Assembly: GCF_044792555.1 (NCBI RefSeq)
Contig: NZ_CP126239.1
Location: 186,001-250,000, forward strand
Direction: 5' to 3'
Origin: Alicycliphilus denitrificans_A
GTDB taxonomy: Bacteria; Pseudomonadota; Gammaproteobacteria; Burkholderiales; Burkholderiaceae_C
DNA length: 64,000 bases
In this document: positions 25,484-34,950 of the stretch, piece after piece
Layout: every line of letters begins with the position of its first letter
How positions within the stretch are numbered: position 1 is the first letter of the stretch
The notes under the pieces: generated by a model
What the model was told of the DNA's origin: nothing
What the model saw: the letters and a program-made list of their open reading frames with translations, nothing else
Databases searched by the model: none
Made by a program: the position numbers and the translations under genes

Positions 25484-26397
25484 TGCCGCAGCAGGCTATG
25501 CAGCTGCGCCGTCATCAGCTCGGCGGAAATCAGGCCGCGCGAGCGCGCCCATATATTGCCGTCCACCCAGTACACACGCTTATTCTGTACCGCCTTCAGC
25601 CCGCGCCACAGCGGACTTTTCGCCCAGCTGTCGATCTGGGCTGGCTGGCTGTAGCGCCCGAGCAGCAGGATGTCTGGGTTGACCGCCAACAATTGCTCCA
25701 GTCCTGTTTTGACGTAAGGCTCGGACCCCATCCGATTGCGACCGTGCTTCAGTGGTGTGTCGAAACCAAGTCGCTTAAGCACTCCGGCAGCATAAGTCGC
25801 CTCGGTATGCAGCCAACTGCCCTTGTCGCTGGAGACGCCAAACACCGCAGTGAGCTTCTGATCGTTCTCTATTGAGCGGGCGTACTTGTCCATCACCTCC
25901 GCGTGGCGCCGCAGCCGTTGCCGCATCTGCTCCTCTTTGCCCAGCGCTCGCGCCACCACCGGCAGTGTCTCCAGGTCCTCCTGGTAGGTGGAGGAGCGAA
26001 CGTCGACGACCAATGTCGGAGCAATGGCCTGCAACTCGCTGTACACCGCCTGGTGCAGCCGCTGGTCTGCGATGATGAGGTCGGGCTTGAGCGCGGCAAT
26101 CGCCTCCAGGCTTGGCTGGTAGCGACTGCCAACCGAGGCATAGCCCTTCACTGCGTCGCGTAGCGGCCCGATGATACGTTCGGGCTGCCGGTCGTCAGCG
26201 ATACCGGTCGGCACCATGCCGACAGCCACCAAGGCGTCGACGAAGGAAAACTCCAGCGCCACCACGCGCTTGGGCGGCTGCGGCAACACCAGCTCGCCCT
26301 GGGCGTGCCGGATGCGTATCTCGGCGCGGACAGGCGCCAGCCACGCGGTTGCCAGCGTCAGCGCCGGCAGCAGAATTCGTACGCAACGTGCGTTCAT
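25480..26397 (-). CDS. pvuB: Ferric-siderophore periplasmic binding protein
   Basis: 305 residues with a cleavable signal peptide (MNARCVRILLPALTLATAWL, cut after VRA). It is a FecB/PvuB-type class III binding protein: PKRVVALEFSFVDALVAVGM near the start of the mature domain, KPDLIIADQRLH and NPDILLLGRYSQ in the two lobes, and the long linking helix between. FecB-type proteins bind ferric complexes of citrate or citrate-based siderophores. It is the first gene of the importer unit, 465 bp after the biosynthetic genes, with a Fur-box-like site in that gap. Confidence 0.88.
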   Translation of the reverse strand: MNARCVRILLPALTLATAWLAPVRAEIRIRHAQGELVLPQPPKRVVALEFSFVDALVAVGMVPTGIADDRQPERIIGPLRDAVKGYASVGSRYQPSLEAIAALKPDLIIADQRLHQAVYSELQAIAPTLVVDVRSSTYQEDLETLPVVARALGKEEQMRQRLRRHAEVMDKYARSIENDQKLTAVFGVSSDKGSWLHTEATYAAGVLKRLGFDTPLKHGRNRMGSEPYVKTGLEQLLAVNPDILLLGRYSQPAQIDSWAKSPLWRGLKAVQNKRVYWVDGNIWARSRGLISAELMTAQLHSLLRQ

Positions 26398-26862
26398 TTA
26401 ATCGTTCCTCGCTCAAATTCAGATGTGCGTCTCGCCGTGTCCAGATGACCGGAATCTGCCCTCGGTGGTTCGCCTCGACGCGCGGACTGGACCAGACCGC
26501 GTGTGAGTCGGGTGCGGTGTGCCTCGTCCCTGAACTGTCGAATGGGTTTATTTCTCTTTCAATGAACTTGTGCGGCTGCGTGATGCCACAACAGGCGGGC
26601 TGGCCACCCAGTGACATACAAATGATTCTCACTTGCATTCTCTATTCTATCGTGAATCCTCACCGAAAACACTATGCGGAGCACTCGCATCGATTTGCGC
26701 AATGTCTGCCGCAGAGAACGACACGGCTGCGCCACAGGCCAGGCGGGGTGTTCCGCCCGCCGCCTCCGGCGGCCATCAAGGGCAAGGAGCGCGTAGCCGC
26801 GAAGCTGTGCCTCCTCCAAAGAAAACAGCAGGCCCTTCGATACGATCCATCCCGCTCCGCGC
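26398..26862. other. Intergenic region upstream of the importer
   Basis: No gene supported. It contains a Fur-box-like site at about 26619-26640 and a TAGAAT -10-like box about 10 bp upstream of it on the minus strand. Confidence 0.5.
26619..26640 (-). promoter_or_regulatory. Fur-box-like operator before pvuB
   Basis: On the minus strand GCAAGTGAGAATCATTTGTA. The core TGAGAATCATT matches the frequent Fur half-site arrangement TGAGAATCATTCTCA in 11 of 15 positions. Repression of the importer when iron is sufficient is expected. Confidence 0.6.
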
Positions 26863-27690
26863 TCAGGTGCCAGGCCGACCTACCTTGGCCTGGGTTGGCA
26901 TCGCTCGCACTATTTCCACGCCTTCAGGAGGCCGGCAGGTGCCGAGATGCGCCTTGAGCGCACGAAAGCCCAGGCCACGGTCGTCGCCGAGCAGAAATGC
27001 CCTGACACCAGCCTCGGACCACGCTTCATGCTGGCCGTCGGCTCGCGGAATGGCACAGAAAGGCACCTTGTGTAACGAGCAGGCCGCCGCTACGCGGTGG
27101 ATCGCCGCCTGTACGTCGGGATGCTGCGCCTGCCCCGGAACACCCAGGGACTGGGACAGGTCGACCGCGCCCTCCAGAATCATGTCGATGCCGGGCACGG
27201 CCGCGATGGCGTCGATGTTCTCGACGCCAGCCCTGTCCTCGATCATCGCCACCACCATGATCTCGCGGTTGGCAAGCGCCATGTAATCCTGCAGGCCGAG
27301 GGTCCCGAAGCCCGTGGTGCGGCCGCCGCTGATGCCGCGCTCACCCAGCGGGTGGTAGCGGCTCGCCAGGACCGCCTGCCGCGCCTGTTCGCCGTCCTGC
27401 ACGCAGGGCACGACGATGCCCTGGGCGCCGGTGTCGAGCACGCGCAGGATGGTCTTGGGCTCGACGCCCGGCACCCGGACCAGCGGCGTGAGCCCGCAGC
27501 CCTCGGCGGCGCGGATCATGTTCTCCAGCGTCTGCGGATTGACGCCCGCGTGCTCCAGGTCGAGGATCACGAAGTCGTAACCCGCGTAACCGATCATTTC
27601 CACCAGCAGCGGCGCGGGAATCGAATTGAGCAGGCCGTACACCCGCTGCCCCGCTTCGAGCCGGGCCCTGAGCTTATTCGTCCGCAGCAT
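26863..27690 (-). CDS. HpcH/HpaI aldolase-fold citrate synthase, SbnG-like
   Basis: 275 residues of the HpcH/HpaI class II aldolase family. Landmarks are YDFVILDLEHAGVNPQTLEN, GAQGIVVPCVQDGEQARQAV, MIEDRAGVENIDAIAAVPGI and the metal-binding strand MILEGAVDLSQSLG. The last resembles SbnG, which makes citrate from oxaloacetate and acetyl-CoA for staphyloferrin B, so this enzyme probably supplies citrate for the siderophore outside the TCA cycle. The start lies 17 bp inside the PLP decarboxylase gene. Ordinary aldolase activity cannot be excluded from sequence alone. Confidence 0.78.
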   Translation of the reverse strand: MLRTNKLRARLEAGQRVYGLLNSIPAPLLVEMIGYAGYDFVILDLEHAGVNPQTLENMIRAAEGCGLTPLVRVPGVEPKTILRVLDTGAQGIVVPCVQDGEQARQAVLASRYHPLGERGISGGRTTGFGTLGLQDYMALANREIMVVAMIEDRAGVENIDAIAAVPGIDMILEGAVDLSQSLGVPGQAQHPDVQAAIHRVAAACSLHKVPFCAIPRADGQHEAWSEAGVRAFLLGDDRGLGFRALKAHLGTCRPPEGVEIVRAMPTQAKVGRPGT

Positions 27691-28900
27691 CGGCGTGCTC
27701 CATCGGCAGGTACCAGTGCTGCGGATGCGGGTGGCGCAGGAAGTCATGGTGCGAGATGTGCCAGGCGTAGGCGCCGGCATACGGAAAGACCAGCAGGTCG
27801 CCCACCCGCACCCGTTCCACCGGCGCGTCGAAGGCCAGCAGATCCTTGGGCGTGCACAGCTGGCCGACCACGTGGACGGTGGCGTCGCGCAGTTCGGGCC
27901 GGGCCCAGGGATACGGCCAGTGCTCGACCGGCAGGACGTGGAACGGATGGCTGTGGCCCTGCGCGTAGGGCGTGCGGAAATGGTGGGTGCCGCCGCGTGC
28001 GACCACGTAGTCGCGGCCGAACGTGTGCTTGAGGTCCAGCACCTGCATGGCGTAATAGCCGCAGGCGGCCGTGATGTAGCGGCCACATTCGAAGCGCAGG
28101 CGCGGCAGGCCCGGCCGGCTTGCCCGCAAGCGCTGCAGTCCGGCGCCGAAGGCCGCGAGGTCGAACTGCTGCTGCGGCTGCCGGTAGTTGACGCCGATGC
28201 CGCCGCCGACGTTGACATGGTCGATGTCGAGCCCGTACGCCCCGCACCAGCGCTCGACCTGCTCGAGGTAGGCGGCGATCAGCTCGACGTGGGCAGCGGC
28301 GTCGAGCTGGTGCGACAGCAGGTGGAAATGAAAGCCGCGCAGGCGCAGGCCCCGTGCCTCGCGCAGGCTGGCCAGGCAGGCGGGCAATTGGTCGACGGCG
28401 ATGCCGAACGGTGTCGCTTTGCCACCCATCATCAGCGTCGTCGCGGCCAGCCCGGGCAGCGGCAGGTTGACGCGCAGCAGCACGGGAGCGGTTTTGCCGG
28501 CCGCCTTGGCCAGCCAGGCGAGCCGCTGCAGCTCGTGCGGACTTTCCACGTGGATGGCCTCGACGTCGCTGTCCAGCGCCAGCCGGAGCTCGGCGTCGGT
28601 CTTGCCGGGGCCGCTGAAGATCAGCGGCGTGCTGGGGAAATGCTCGCGCACCCAGGCCAACTCGCCGCCCGAAGACACCTCGAAGCCGGCCACGCGCGGT
28701 GCCAGCGTCCGCAGGATGGGCAGGTCCGAATTGGCCTTGATCGCGTAGAACAGCTCACAGCCTGCGGGCAGCGCCGCGACCACGGCCTGACTGTGCCGGC
28801 GCAGCGCCTCGAGGTCATAGAGGTAGGCGCACAGCGGTTGCGTGGCGTCAGCCAGCGCCGCCCTCAGGTGGCGCGCCACCGTGTCCACTCTCAGTTCCAT
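27674..28900 (-). CDS. pvsE: PLP-dependent decarboxylase of siderophore pathway
   Basis: 408 residues, fold type III (diaminopimelate/ornithine decarboxylase family). The PLP lysine is in ELFYAIKANSD, HFHLLSHQLD gives a ring-stacking His, NVGGGIGVNY is the phosphate loop, ECGRYITAACGYY is near the dimer interface and FPYAGAYAWHIS is C-terminal. PvsE and SbnH of this family decarboxylate a citryl-amino-acid intermediate rather than free amino acids. It overlaps the preceding synthetase gene by 10 bp, starting at the ATG in CCATGGAACTGAG. Role in converting citryl-serine to citryl-ethanolamine is inferred from the vibrioferrin pathway. Confidence 0.85.
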   Translation of the reverse strand: MELRVDTVARHLRAALADATQPLCAYLYDLEALRRHSQAVVAALPAGCELFYAIKANSDLPILRTLAPRVAGFEVSSGGELAWVREHFPSTPLIFSGPGKTDAELRLALDSDVEAIHVESPHELQRLAWLAKAAGKTAPVLLRVNLPLPGLAATTLMMGGKATPFGIAVDQLPACLASLREARGLRLRGFHFHLLSHQLDAAAHVELIAAYLEQVERWCGAYGLDIDHVNVGGGIGVNYRQPQQQFDLAAFGAGLQRLRASRPGLPRLRFECGRYITAACGYYAMQVLDLKHTFGRDYVVARGGTHHFRTPYAQGHSHPFHVLPVEHWPYPWARPELRDATVHVVGQLCTPKDLLAFDAPVERVRVGDLLVFPYAGAYAWHISHHDFLRHPHPQHWYLPMEHADAADE

Positions 28901-30723
28901 GGGGAGCCCTCGCCCGCGGCGGCGATCGGGTTGCCGACCGGCACATAGGTGGATGCGCGGTCGGCGCGCTGGAAAAAGCGGTTGCTCAGATTGGTCTTGC
29001 CGGGGAAGGGTTCCCCGGCCAGCAACGCGTTGATGCGCCGCGCCGAGGCCGGGCTGCCCCACTGCGCCTGGTAGCGCTGCAGGTGATGCCGGACCAGGGC
29101 CCACAGCCTCGGCTGCAGCGCCGGCTGGTCGGCCGAGAGCTGGCCGATGGCCTCGGCGAAATTGTTGACGAAGAGGCAGTAGCCGATGCGCCTCCAGCCC
29201 TGCTCCTCGTCGTACCACAGCGCCTCCCGCGCACGCGCGCTGATCTCGTTCAGCGCCTGCGCCGGGTAGTGCCCGGGCAGCAGCTTGACGCCCTCGAAAT
29301 CGCGCAGGAACAGCTGGCATGGCCAGCCTGCCTGCAACCCGACCAGCACGTTCTGCAGATGCGGCTCGAACACCAGTCCGTGCGCGAAATAGCAGTGAAG
29401 CACCGGGTACATCAGCTGTGCGACGTAGTCGGAAAACCAGCGCTCGGTCACGCTGGCGAGCGGGCTGCGCTCGCGTGCGGCGATGTCGCCGAGCAGATGG
29501 CGCATGCGCATTTCACCGTACACATGGTTGCCGAACAGCGCGCCAGCCAGCAAGGCGGTTGCGCCGGGCCGCAGCAAGGCCTCGACGTTGCGGCGCAGGA
29601 TCATGCCGAATCCCTCGGTCACCTCACGGTTGCCCGCCGGGTCGGCATTGCGCAGGTCAACCGACAGGAAGGCCGGCTCCTCCAACACCTCCAGCCCGGC
29701 AAACTCGCGCTGCAGCCCGGGCAGCAACCCACGCATGATGCGGCTCACCTGGGTCGCCCCTTCCAGTTCGTACCAGGCGTTCTTGCGCACACAGTTGGTC
29801 AGCCGGACGTTCAGCGAGAACTTGTAGAAATAGGGATTGCCTGGCTGGTACAGCGTGCGCACCGACGAGGTCGCGTAGAACGGCGCGCCATGTGCGCCGA
29901 GGTGGCGCAGCCGGCCCTCGTGGATGGCCTGCCTGACCAGCGGGTGCGTCAGCAGGTGGCCCGCCTGCCAGGGATGCACCGGGACCGCGACGCAACCGGG
30001 TTCGACCGCCGGCGCGCCCGCCGCGACGACCTCCTCGCAACGCTGCCCCAGCAGCGACTGCTGCACGACGTCCTCGGCGCGCACCGCGAAGTAGTGCAGC
30101 GGGAAGCACGCCCCCAGCTCCGGCGAGTAGCAGCCCAGGTCCCCGTCGGTAAAACCCTGGCGGCTCTTCGGCGCGGGGTGAAAGGGGTGGCCGAACACCA
30201 GCGACTGCTCGGAATCGATATAGGCTTCGACCGGGTCGGCGGGCAGGCGCGCAGCCGGCGGGCACAACAGTGCTCGCGTGGTCATGGCCACGCTGTTGCA
30301 AACCTGCTCCATCAGCTCGGTGTTGGGCGGCAACCCGTGCCTGAGCGCCATCTCGCGCAGCAGCAGCGCCGCCTGCGCCGCCCAGTCGAGCAGGGCCCAG
30401 GGCTTGCCGGGCGCCTTGTGAAAAAACGGCGAACGGTAGCGGTAGTTGCCGGTGAGCGAGGCCGCCGCGACCACCACCAGCAAGCGCTCGCCAGTGTGCG
30501 GCAGCTGCACATGCAGCACCTGGCCGCCTTCGCGCTGCAGCGCCATCTTGACCGCGGCCGGCCAGTCGTTTTGCCAGAACAGCGGACCGACGCTGAGTTC
30601 GCCGGCGGGACCGGCCACTTCGCGGCAATAGCAGTTGAGCAGCGTCTCCTGGCTGCGCTGGCCGGCTTCGTGTGCAGCCGGGCTCGTCAGTTCGGCGCGC
30701 TGGGCATTGGATGTGTGTTGCAT
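28891..30723 (-). CDS. pvsD: NIS siderophore synthetase (IucA/IucC family)
   Basis: 610 residues. IucA/IucC signatures are FGHPFHPAPKSRQGF (residues about 165-180), YATSSVRTLY followed by YFYKFSLNVRLTNC, and the FhuF-like C-terminal part with HGLVFEPHLQNVLV and FLRDFEGVKLLPG. These enzymes adenylate a carboxyl of citrate and condense it with an amine or alcohol. The start at 30723 follows GGAGAAT. It is fourth in the order ATP-grasp, NIS, MFS, NIS, decarboxylase, the order of pvsABCDE, where PvsD joins citrate to serine. Substrate choice is inferred. Confidence 0.9.
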   Translation of the reverse strand: MQHTSNAQRAELTSPAAHEAGQRSQETLLNCYCREVAGPAGELSVGPLFWQNDWPAAVKMALQREGGQVLHVQLPHTGERLLVVVAAASLTGNYRYRSPFFHKAPGKPWALLDWAAQAALLLREMALRHGLPPNTELMEQVCNSVAMTTRALLCPPAARLPADPVEAYIDSEQSLVFGHPFHPAPKSRQGFTDGDLGCYSPELGACFPLHYFAVRAEDVVQQSLLGQRCEEVVAAGAPAVEPGCVAVPVHPWQAGHLLTHPLVRQAIHEGRLRHLGAHGAPFYATSSVRTLYQPGNPYFYKFSLNVRLTNCVRKNAWYELEGATQVSRIMRGLLPGLQREFAGLEVLEEPAFLSVDLRNADPAGNREVTEGFGMILRRNVEALLRPGATALLAGALFGNHVYGEMRMRHLLGDIAARERSPLASVTERWFSDYVAQLMYPVLHCYFAHGLVFEPHLQNVLVGLQAGWPCQLFLRDFEGVKLLPGHYPAQALNEISARAREALWYDEEQGWRRIGYCLFVNNFAEAIGQLSADQPALQPRLWALVRHHLQRYQAQWGSPASARRINALLAGEPFPGKTNLSNRFFQRADRASTYVPVGNPIAAAGEGSPWN

Positions 30724-30746
30724 GGATTCTCCTGGGTAGGGATGAG

Positions 30747-31928
30747 TCACGTGCTGGCGCGCAACCGGTGGCGCGGCGCCAGTGTCAGGTAAGCCGCGGC
30801 GCAGGCCACCATGGCTGCGCCGAGGAAAAACGGCGCGCCCAGACCGAAAGCCTGGGCGACGAAGCCGGCCGACAGGCCTGCCGCCACCGCGCCCCATTTG
30901 GAGCTGCTTTCAAACCAGCCGAAGGCGCGACCGGCGCTGCTGCCATGCACAACCCCGGCGATCAGCCCGTGCAGCGCAATAAAACCGGCTGTCATCGCCA
31001 GCCCCATCACCAGCCGCCACGCGACCAGCGCGGCGAGCGAGCCGGCCAGGGCCTGGCCCACCAGGCACAGCGCCAGCGCGGCAAACGCCGCAGCCAGGAT
31101 GACGGTCTGCCTGCCGCGGGCGAGCCAGCGGGTCAGCGGCAGCGCCGCGAGCAGGTAGACGGCATGCGGCAGGCCGAACAACAGGCCGGCCATGCCAGTG
31201 GACAGTCCGGCGAAGCGCTGCTGCACATGCGGCGCGAAGTAGGGAAAGGTCACCACCGTCGCGAACACAAAGGCGAACTGCAGCGCATAGACCTGCCGTG
31301 GCGTGGCCTCGGCCACCGCCGCAGCGTCGTGCGCGGCTGGCGTTTTCTGCGCTGCGGCGCCCGCAGGCAGGCAGACGGCCAGCGCCGCGGCGGCCAGCGG
31401 CAGCAGTGCCAGCCAGCGGTACATTTCGATCGGCGAACTGGCGCCCGCCTGCAACGCCAGTCCCAGCGCCAGCGGCGCGGCCACCAGCGCGGCGCGCGCC
31501 GACCACTGCATGGCGGTCAGGCCGCGTGCCAGCGCCGGACCGCTGGCGATGGTCGCGAGGTAGGCATTGGAGGCCGCAAAGGTGCCGCCCAGCACGCCTT
31601 GCAGTGCCAGTGCCGCGAAGAACACCCAGGTGTTCGTGGCAAAGCCGGCCAGCAGAAAGCTGGCGGCCAGCCCGAGCTGGGCGCGGATCAGCAGCCTCTT
31701 CTTGCCATAACGGTCCGCCAGCCGGCCCCACCAGGGACTGCTCAGCGCGGCGAACGCGGTCGGCACCACGTAGAACCAGCCGGCCAGATAGCGCGCCTCG
31801 TTGTGCAGCGACTGCTCCAGGATCAGCGCGAAGAACGGCGGCATGCCGAGCGCGGCGAAAGCGGCCACGAAATGGCCCGCCATCACCGCCAGCACGATGG
31901 TGCGCGGCACAGGCGGCGGCGTCATCAT
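30747..31928 (-). CDS. pvsC: MFS siderophore exporter
   Basis: 393 residues with about 12 hydrophobic helices. The MFS loop signature is at SSPWWGRLADRYGKKRLLI between helices 2 and 3. It overlaps the upstream synthetase gene by four bases (ATGA). In vibrioferrin and staphyloferrin clusters this position holds the inner-membrane exporter of the finished siderophore. The family also includes multidrug exporters, so substrate assignment rests on context. Confidence 0.85.
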   Translation of the reverse strand: MMTPPPVPRTIVLAVMAGHFVAAFAALGMPPFFALILEQSLHNEARYLAGWFYVVPTAFAALSSPWWGRLADRYGKKRLLIRAQLGLAASFLLAGFATNTWVFFAALALQGVLGGTFAASNAYLATIASGPALARGLTAMQWSARAALVAAPLALGLALQAGASSPIEMYRWLALLPLAAAALAVCLPAGAAAQKTPAAHDAAAVAEATPRQVYALQFAFVFATVVTFPYFAPHVQQRFAGLSTGMAGLLFGLPHAVYLLAALPLTRWLARGRQTVILAAAFAALALCLVGQALAGSLAALVAWRLVMGLAMTAGFIALHGLIAGVVHGSSAGRAFGWFESSSKWGAVAAGLSAGFVAQAFGLGAPFFLGAAMVACAAAYLTLAPRHRLRAST

Positions 31929-33724
31929 GCGGCCTTCAGGAAGTTGGGCGCGCTCTTGCCATAGAACTTGTTGACGTCCGCCGCGCCGGTCGCGCTCTTG
32001 TCGAGCAGGGTCGCCGCGGTCAGCAGGTACTTGATGTACAGCCAGTCGTCGTCGAGGAGGGTCTGGCGCGCCAGCGCCACGTCCTCCCCCTCGGCCGCCA
32101 GTTCGTCGAGGATGGCGGCCGTACGCTCGCGCAGCCGGGCATAGGTCTGTTCACGGTTGAATCCCGGCACGCACCCGGCCAGCCCCTCGGTCGGCACCGC
32201 CAGGTTCAGCTGCAGCGTGATGGTGGTGAACATCTGCGCCAGCGGCAGGTCGTGGTCGACCACCAGGCGCGCGTCCTCCAGGGCCTCGATGTGCGCGGCC
32301 AGCGCTGGCGCGACACGTTCCAGCCGGGCGCGGTGCAGGCGCGCCGCGTCGTTGTCCTTGAGCAGCAGCCGCAGCCGCGGCGCCTCGTCGGCAAACACCA
32401 GCACCGAGTTCTGCTGGTTCGACTCCAGGGCGATGCCATAGCGCACCCACAGGGTTAGATGCAGGCGCAGCGTCAGCGCCAGGTAGTCGTCGAACAGCGC
32501 CACCGTATCACCGCCGTAAAAGCGCGCCGCAAGCTCTTCGGCCACGCAGCCGCCGGCCGGACTCGGCGCCAGCAGGCCCGCCACCGGAACCAGCGTGGCG
32601 TGCCGCAGGGCGGCTTCGGGGTAGCGGCGGACGATGTAGCCGAGGAAGGTCTTGCCATCGACGTGCGCGCCGGTGTCCTCGGCGGTCAGCAACAGGCGTC
32701 CCCGGATGGCCGGCTCGCGCTCGGCGATCGCGCCCAGCAGGTCCTGCACGCGCTGCCCGTCGCGAATCGTGCTGGGCTTGATGGTGCGAATGTTCTTTGC
32801 ACCCAGGGTGCGTATGGTCAGCGGCAGCTTGAGGTGCCAGGCCGGAGCCTCGGCCAGCACCAGCGAGCGCACCGACAGCGTGGGTGTCACCGACAAATGG
32901 CTGCGCGGGGCGCGGATCACCTGCTCGCTCAGGCCGCTGCCGGCCAGGAAGGCGTCCAGCTCGCCTTGCCAGACGAACGGGTGCACCGGCACCAGCGCAT
33001 GGTCCGCGGCCAGTGTGTCGGGCAGTCCGACGTCGGAAAAACCAGGCCAGCCGGGCGGCAGGCGATCGCCGCTCGGGTGGTACAGCGCGCGCGGCACGGC
33101 CAGCCAGTTCAATTCGAAGGCGCAGGGAAATTCCGGTGCATAGCGGCGCAGGTGCGCCACCTCGAAGCCCAGCTTGGCGCGCGCGGTCGGATAGAGCGGA
33201 TGGTCCAGGTAGGACGCCAGCCGGTCGTAGCGCAGCATGCGCTCGTGCCAGTGAACGGGTTCGTGCCCGGGCCCCGCCTCGAACCAGTCACGCCGCGCCG
33301 CCTCGGCCGCATGGCGGTGTTCTACCGCCGCCGCGCATTCGCGCTCGAAGTCGGCAAAACGCGCGCGGGTGTCGCTGTCCGCCCCGGCACTGAAACTCGC
33401 CAGGATGTCGGCCACATGGAACAAGGGCTGCACCTGGCCGCCCTCCTCGACCAGCAGCGGCAGCCGGGTCAGCCGCCAGCTTTGCATGAAACGCTCCGGC
33501 GTGACCGGGATCCACATCCGTCCTGCCCCGAAGTGGCCAATTTCCAGCCAGCGCTGCGTCAGTGAAAAGTCAGTGCGGGCAGGCAGTTCCTCGCCGCGCA
33601 CCAGGCGGGCGCGCGTGACACAGCCGCGCACGTCCTCGCGCAGCAGGGCGTCGACCACGCGGGTGCAGACATAGCTTGCGTCGGCGTCCGGCTGGCAGTG
33701 TCCTTCCATGGCGCGTTGGTTCAT
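31925..33724 (-). CDS. pvsB: NIS siderophore synthetase (IucA/IucC family)
   Basis: 599 residues. IucA/IucC motifs: LDHPLYPTARAKLGF, ALVPVHPFVWQGELDAFL, SHLSVTPTLSVRSL, KLPLTIRTLGAKNIRTIKPS and the C-terminal LWVRYGIALESNQQNSVLVF with LLLKDNDAARL. It is a different subclass from the other synthetase in the cluster. It overlaps the ATP-grasp gene (start at 33724) and the exporter gene. In vibrioferrin synthesis PvsB forms the second citrate bond, to the alanine-2-oxoglutarate unit; that role is inferred from synteny. Confidence 0.9.
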   Translation of the reverse strand: MNQRAMEGHCQPDADASYVCTRVVDALLREDVRGCVTRARLVRGEELPARTDFSLTQRWLEIGHFGAGRMWIPVTPERFMQSWRLTRLPLLVEEGGQVQPLFHVADILASFSAGADSDTRARFADFERECAAAVEHRHAAEAARRDWFEAGPGHEPVHWHERMLRYDRLASYLDHPLYPTARAKLGFEVAHLRRYAPEFPCAFELNWLAVPRALYHPSGDRLPPGWPGFSDVGLPDTLAADHALVPVHPFVWQGELDAFLAGSGLSEQVIRAPRSHLSVTPTLSVRSLVLAEAPAWHLKLPLTIRTLGAKNIRTIKPSTIRDGQRVQDLLGAIAEREPAIRGRLLLTAEDTGAHVDGKTFLGYIVRRYPEAALRHATLVPVAGLLAPSPAGGCVAEELAARFYGGDTVALFDDYLALTLRLHLTLWVRYGIALESNQQNSVLVFADEAPRLRLLLKDNDAARLHRARLERVAPALAAHIEALEDARLVVDHDLPLAQMFTTITLQLNLAVPTEGLAGCVPGFNREQTYARLRERTAAILDELAAEGEDVALARQTLLDDDWLYIKYLLTAATLLDKSATGAADVNKFYGKSAPNFLKAA

Positions 33725-34926
33725 GCCGTGATCTCCCAGGACAGGCGCTGCGCGGCAGCGTCCATGGCCAGGGCCAGCGTACCGGCGTCAGGGCCGGCGC
33801 CGCGCAGCACGCCCAGGTAGTCCTTGTTCGAGTGGGTCAGCGCGATCGCATCGCCGACCGCGCGCAGCGGCTGGTAGGTCAGGCGCACCGCGTCGCCGCG
33901 CTCGGCGAAGGCCGCCGGCGCCCGGGCCACCGTCCCCGCTTCGCAGGCCACGAAATAGCGGATGTGCGCGGCACGATCGGCCAGTTGCAGCGCAGGCAGC
34001 GGCTGACCCAGATAAAGGCGCAGCACCGTTTCGAACAGCGCCATGTCCAGCGCGTCCTGCAGCAGGAACTCGCGGTAGTCGCCGATGTTGCGGTAGTTGA
34101 TCTCGATCAGGCGCGGCCCCCGCGAGCTCATCACGAACTCGGTGTGGCAGGCGCCGAAACCGACGCCGAAGGCGCACACGATCTCGAGCACGCGGGCCGC
34201 CTCGCCCTGCGGCGGGCCGGGCACCCACACGGCTTCGTGCTCGATGAAGTGCGGCGGTGGCGACAGTCGCACCTGGAAGCCGCCCAGCACCACCAGCGAC
34301 TTGCCGTCGCCCAGCGTCTCCAGCGTGTGGAGCGGACCATCGATGTACTCCTCGATCAGCATCGGCCGGCCCGGATGATCGGCCCACACGGCCGCGCACT
34401 GTGACTGCAGTTCCGCGCGATCACGGGCGAGGCTGACCTGCAGGCTGGCCACGCCCTCGCGCGGCTTGACCACCGCCGGGAACGGCACCTCGGGCAGCGC
34501 GCTGAGCATGGCCGGGTCGCAGACCGTCGCGTGCCACAGCGTGTCGATACCCAGCGCCTGCAGGTGGACACGCATTTGCGCCTTGTTCTTGGCGCGGTAG
34601 GTGGTGTGCCAGTCCTTGCGGGGCAGGCCGAAATAGTCGGCCGCCACCGAGGTGCTGGTCTGCAGATGGTCGCTGTTCGAAAAAATCGCGGCCGGACGAA
34701 CCGCGCGCTGGGTCAGCGCATCGATCACCGCCAGCGGGTTGAACACATCGCAGGACAGGATGTCGTCGGGATAGGCCGGCAGCCCGCTCCTGGCGAAATG
34801 CGCGCGATGCGCGTCGGCACAGTCGGTCAGCAAGGTCACCGACAGGCCGAGCGACCTGGCCGCCGGCAGGAAGCCCTCGTTCACCGAATCGGTGGGCACA
34901 TGGGCCAGCACAATCATATTTTGCAC
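33721..34926 (-). CDS. pvsA: ATP-grasp ligase of siderophore pathway
   Basis: About 401 residues. ATP-grasp features are FPAVVKPREGVASLQV (nucleotide-binding Lys), MLIEEYIDGPLHTLETL, and the metal-binding end FVMSSRGPRLIEINYRNIGDY. Enzymes of this fold form amide bonds through acyl phosphates. First gene of the biosynthetic set, in the place of pvsA of vibrioferrin clusters, where it is thought to join alanine and 2-oxoglutarate. The GTG at 34926 is chosen because AAAGG lies six bases upstream; the ATG at 34917 and a TTG at 34932 are alternatives. It is not a D-Ala-D-Ala ligase by overall motif pattern. Confidence 0.85.
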   Translation of the reverse strand: MQNMIVLAHVPTDSVNEGFLPAARSLGLSVTLLTDCADAHRAHFARSGLPAYPDDILSCDVFNPLAVIDALTQRAVRPAAIFSNSDHLQTSTSVAADYFGLPRKDWHTTYRAKNKAQMRVHLQALGIDTLWHATVCDPAMLSALPEVPFPAVVKPREGVASLQVSLARDRAELQSQCAAVWADHPGRPMLIEEYIDGPLHTLETLGDGKSLVVLGGFQVRLSPPPHFIEHEAVWVPGPPQGEAARVLEIVCAFGVGFGACHTEFVMSSRGPRLIEINYRNIGDYREFLLQDALDMALFETVLRLYLGQPLPALQLADRAAHIRYFVACEAGTVARAPAAFAERGDAVRLTYQPLRAVGDAIALTHSNKDYLGVLRGAGPDAGTLALAMDAAAQRLSWEITA

Positions 34927-34950
34927 GGTCAACCTTTGTCTTGTGTGTAT

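Noticed and set aside
30672..31964. 430-residue plus-strand open frame
   Set aside because: Antisense to the MFS exporter; Gln- and Arg-rich shadow typical of GC-rich DNA.
26863..33724. Staphyloferrin B cluster
   Set aside because: SbnG- and SbnH-like genes are present, but SbnA and SbnB for diaminopropionate are missing and an ATP-grasp gene is present, which fits the vibrioferrin order better.
33721..34926. D-alanine-D-alanine ligase or vancomycin-resistance ligase
   Set aside because: ATP-grasp fold only; length, motifs and position in a siderophore operon fit PvsA-type ligases.
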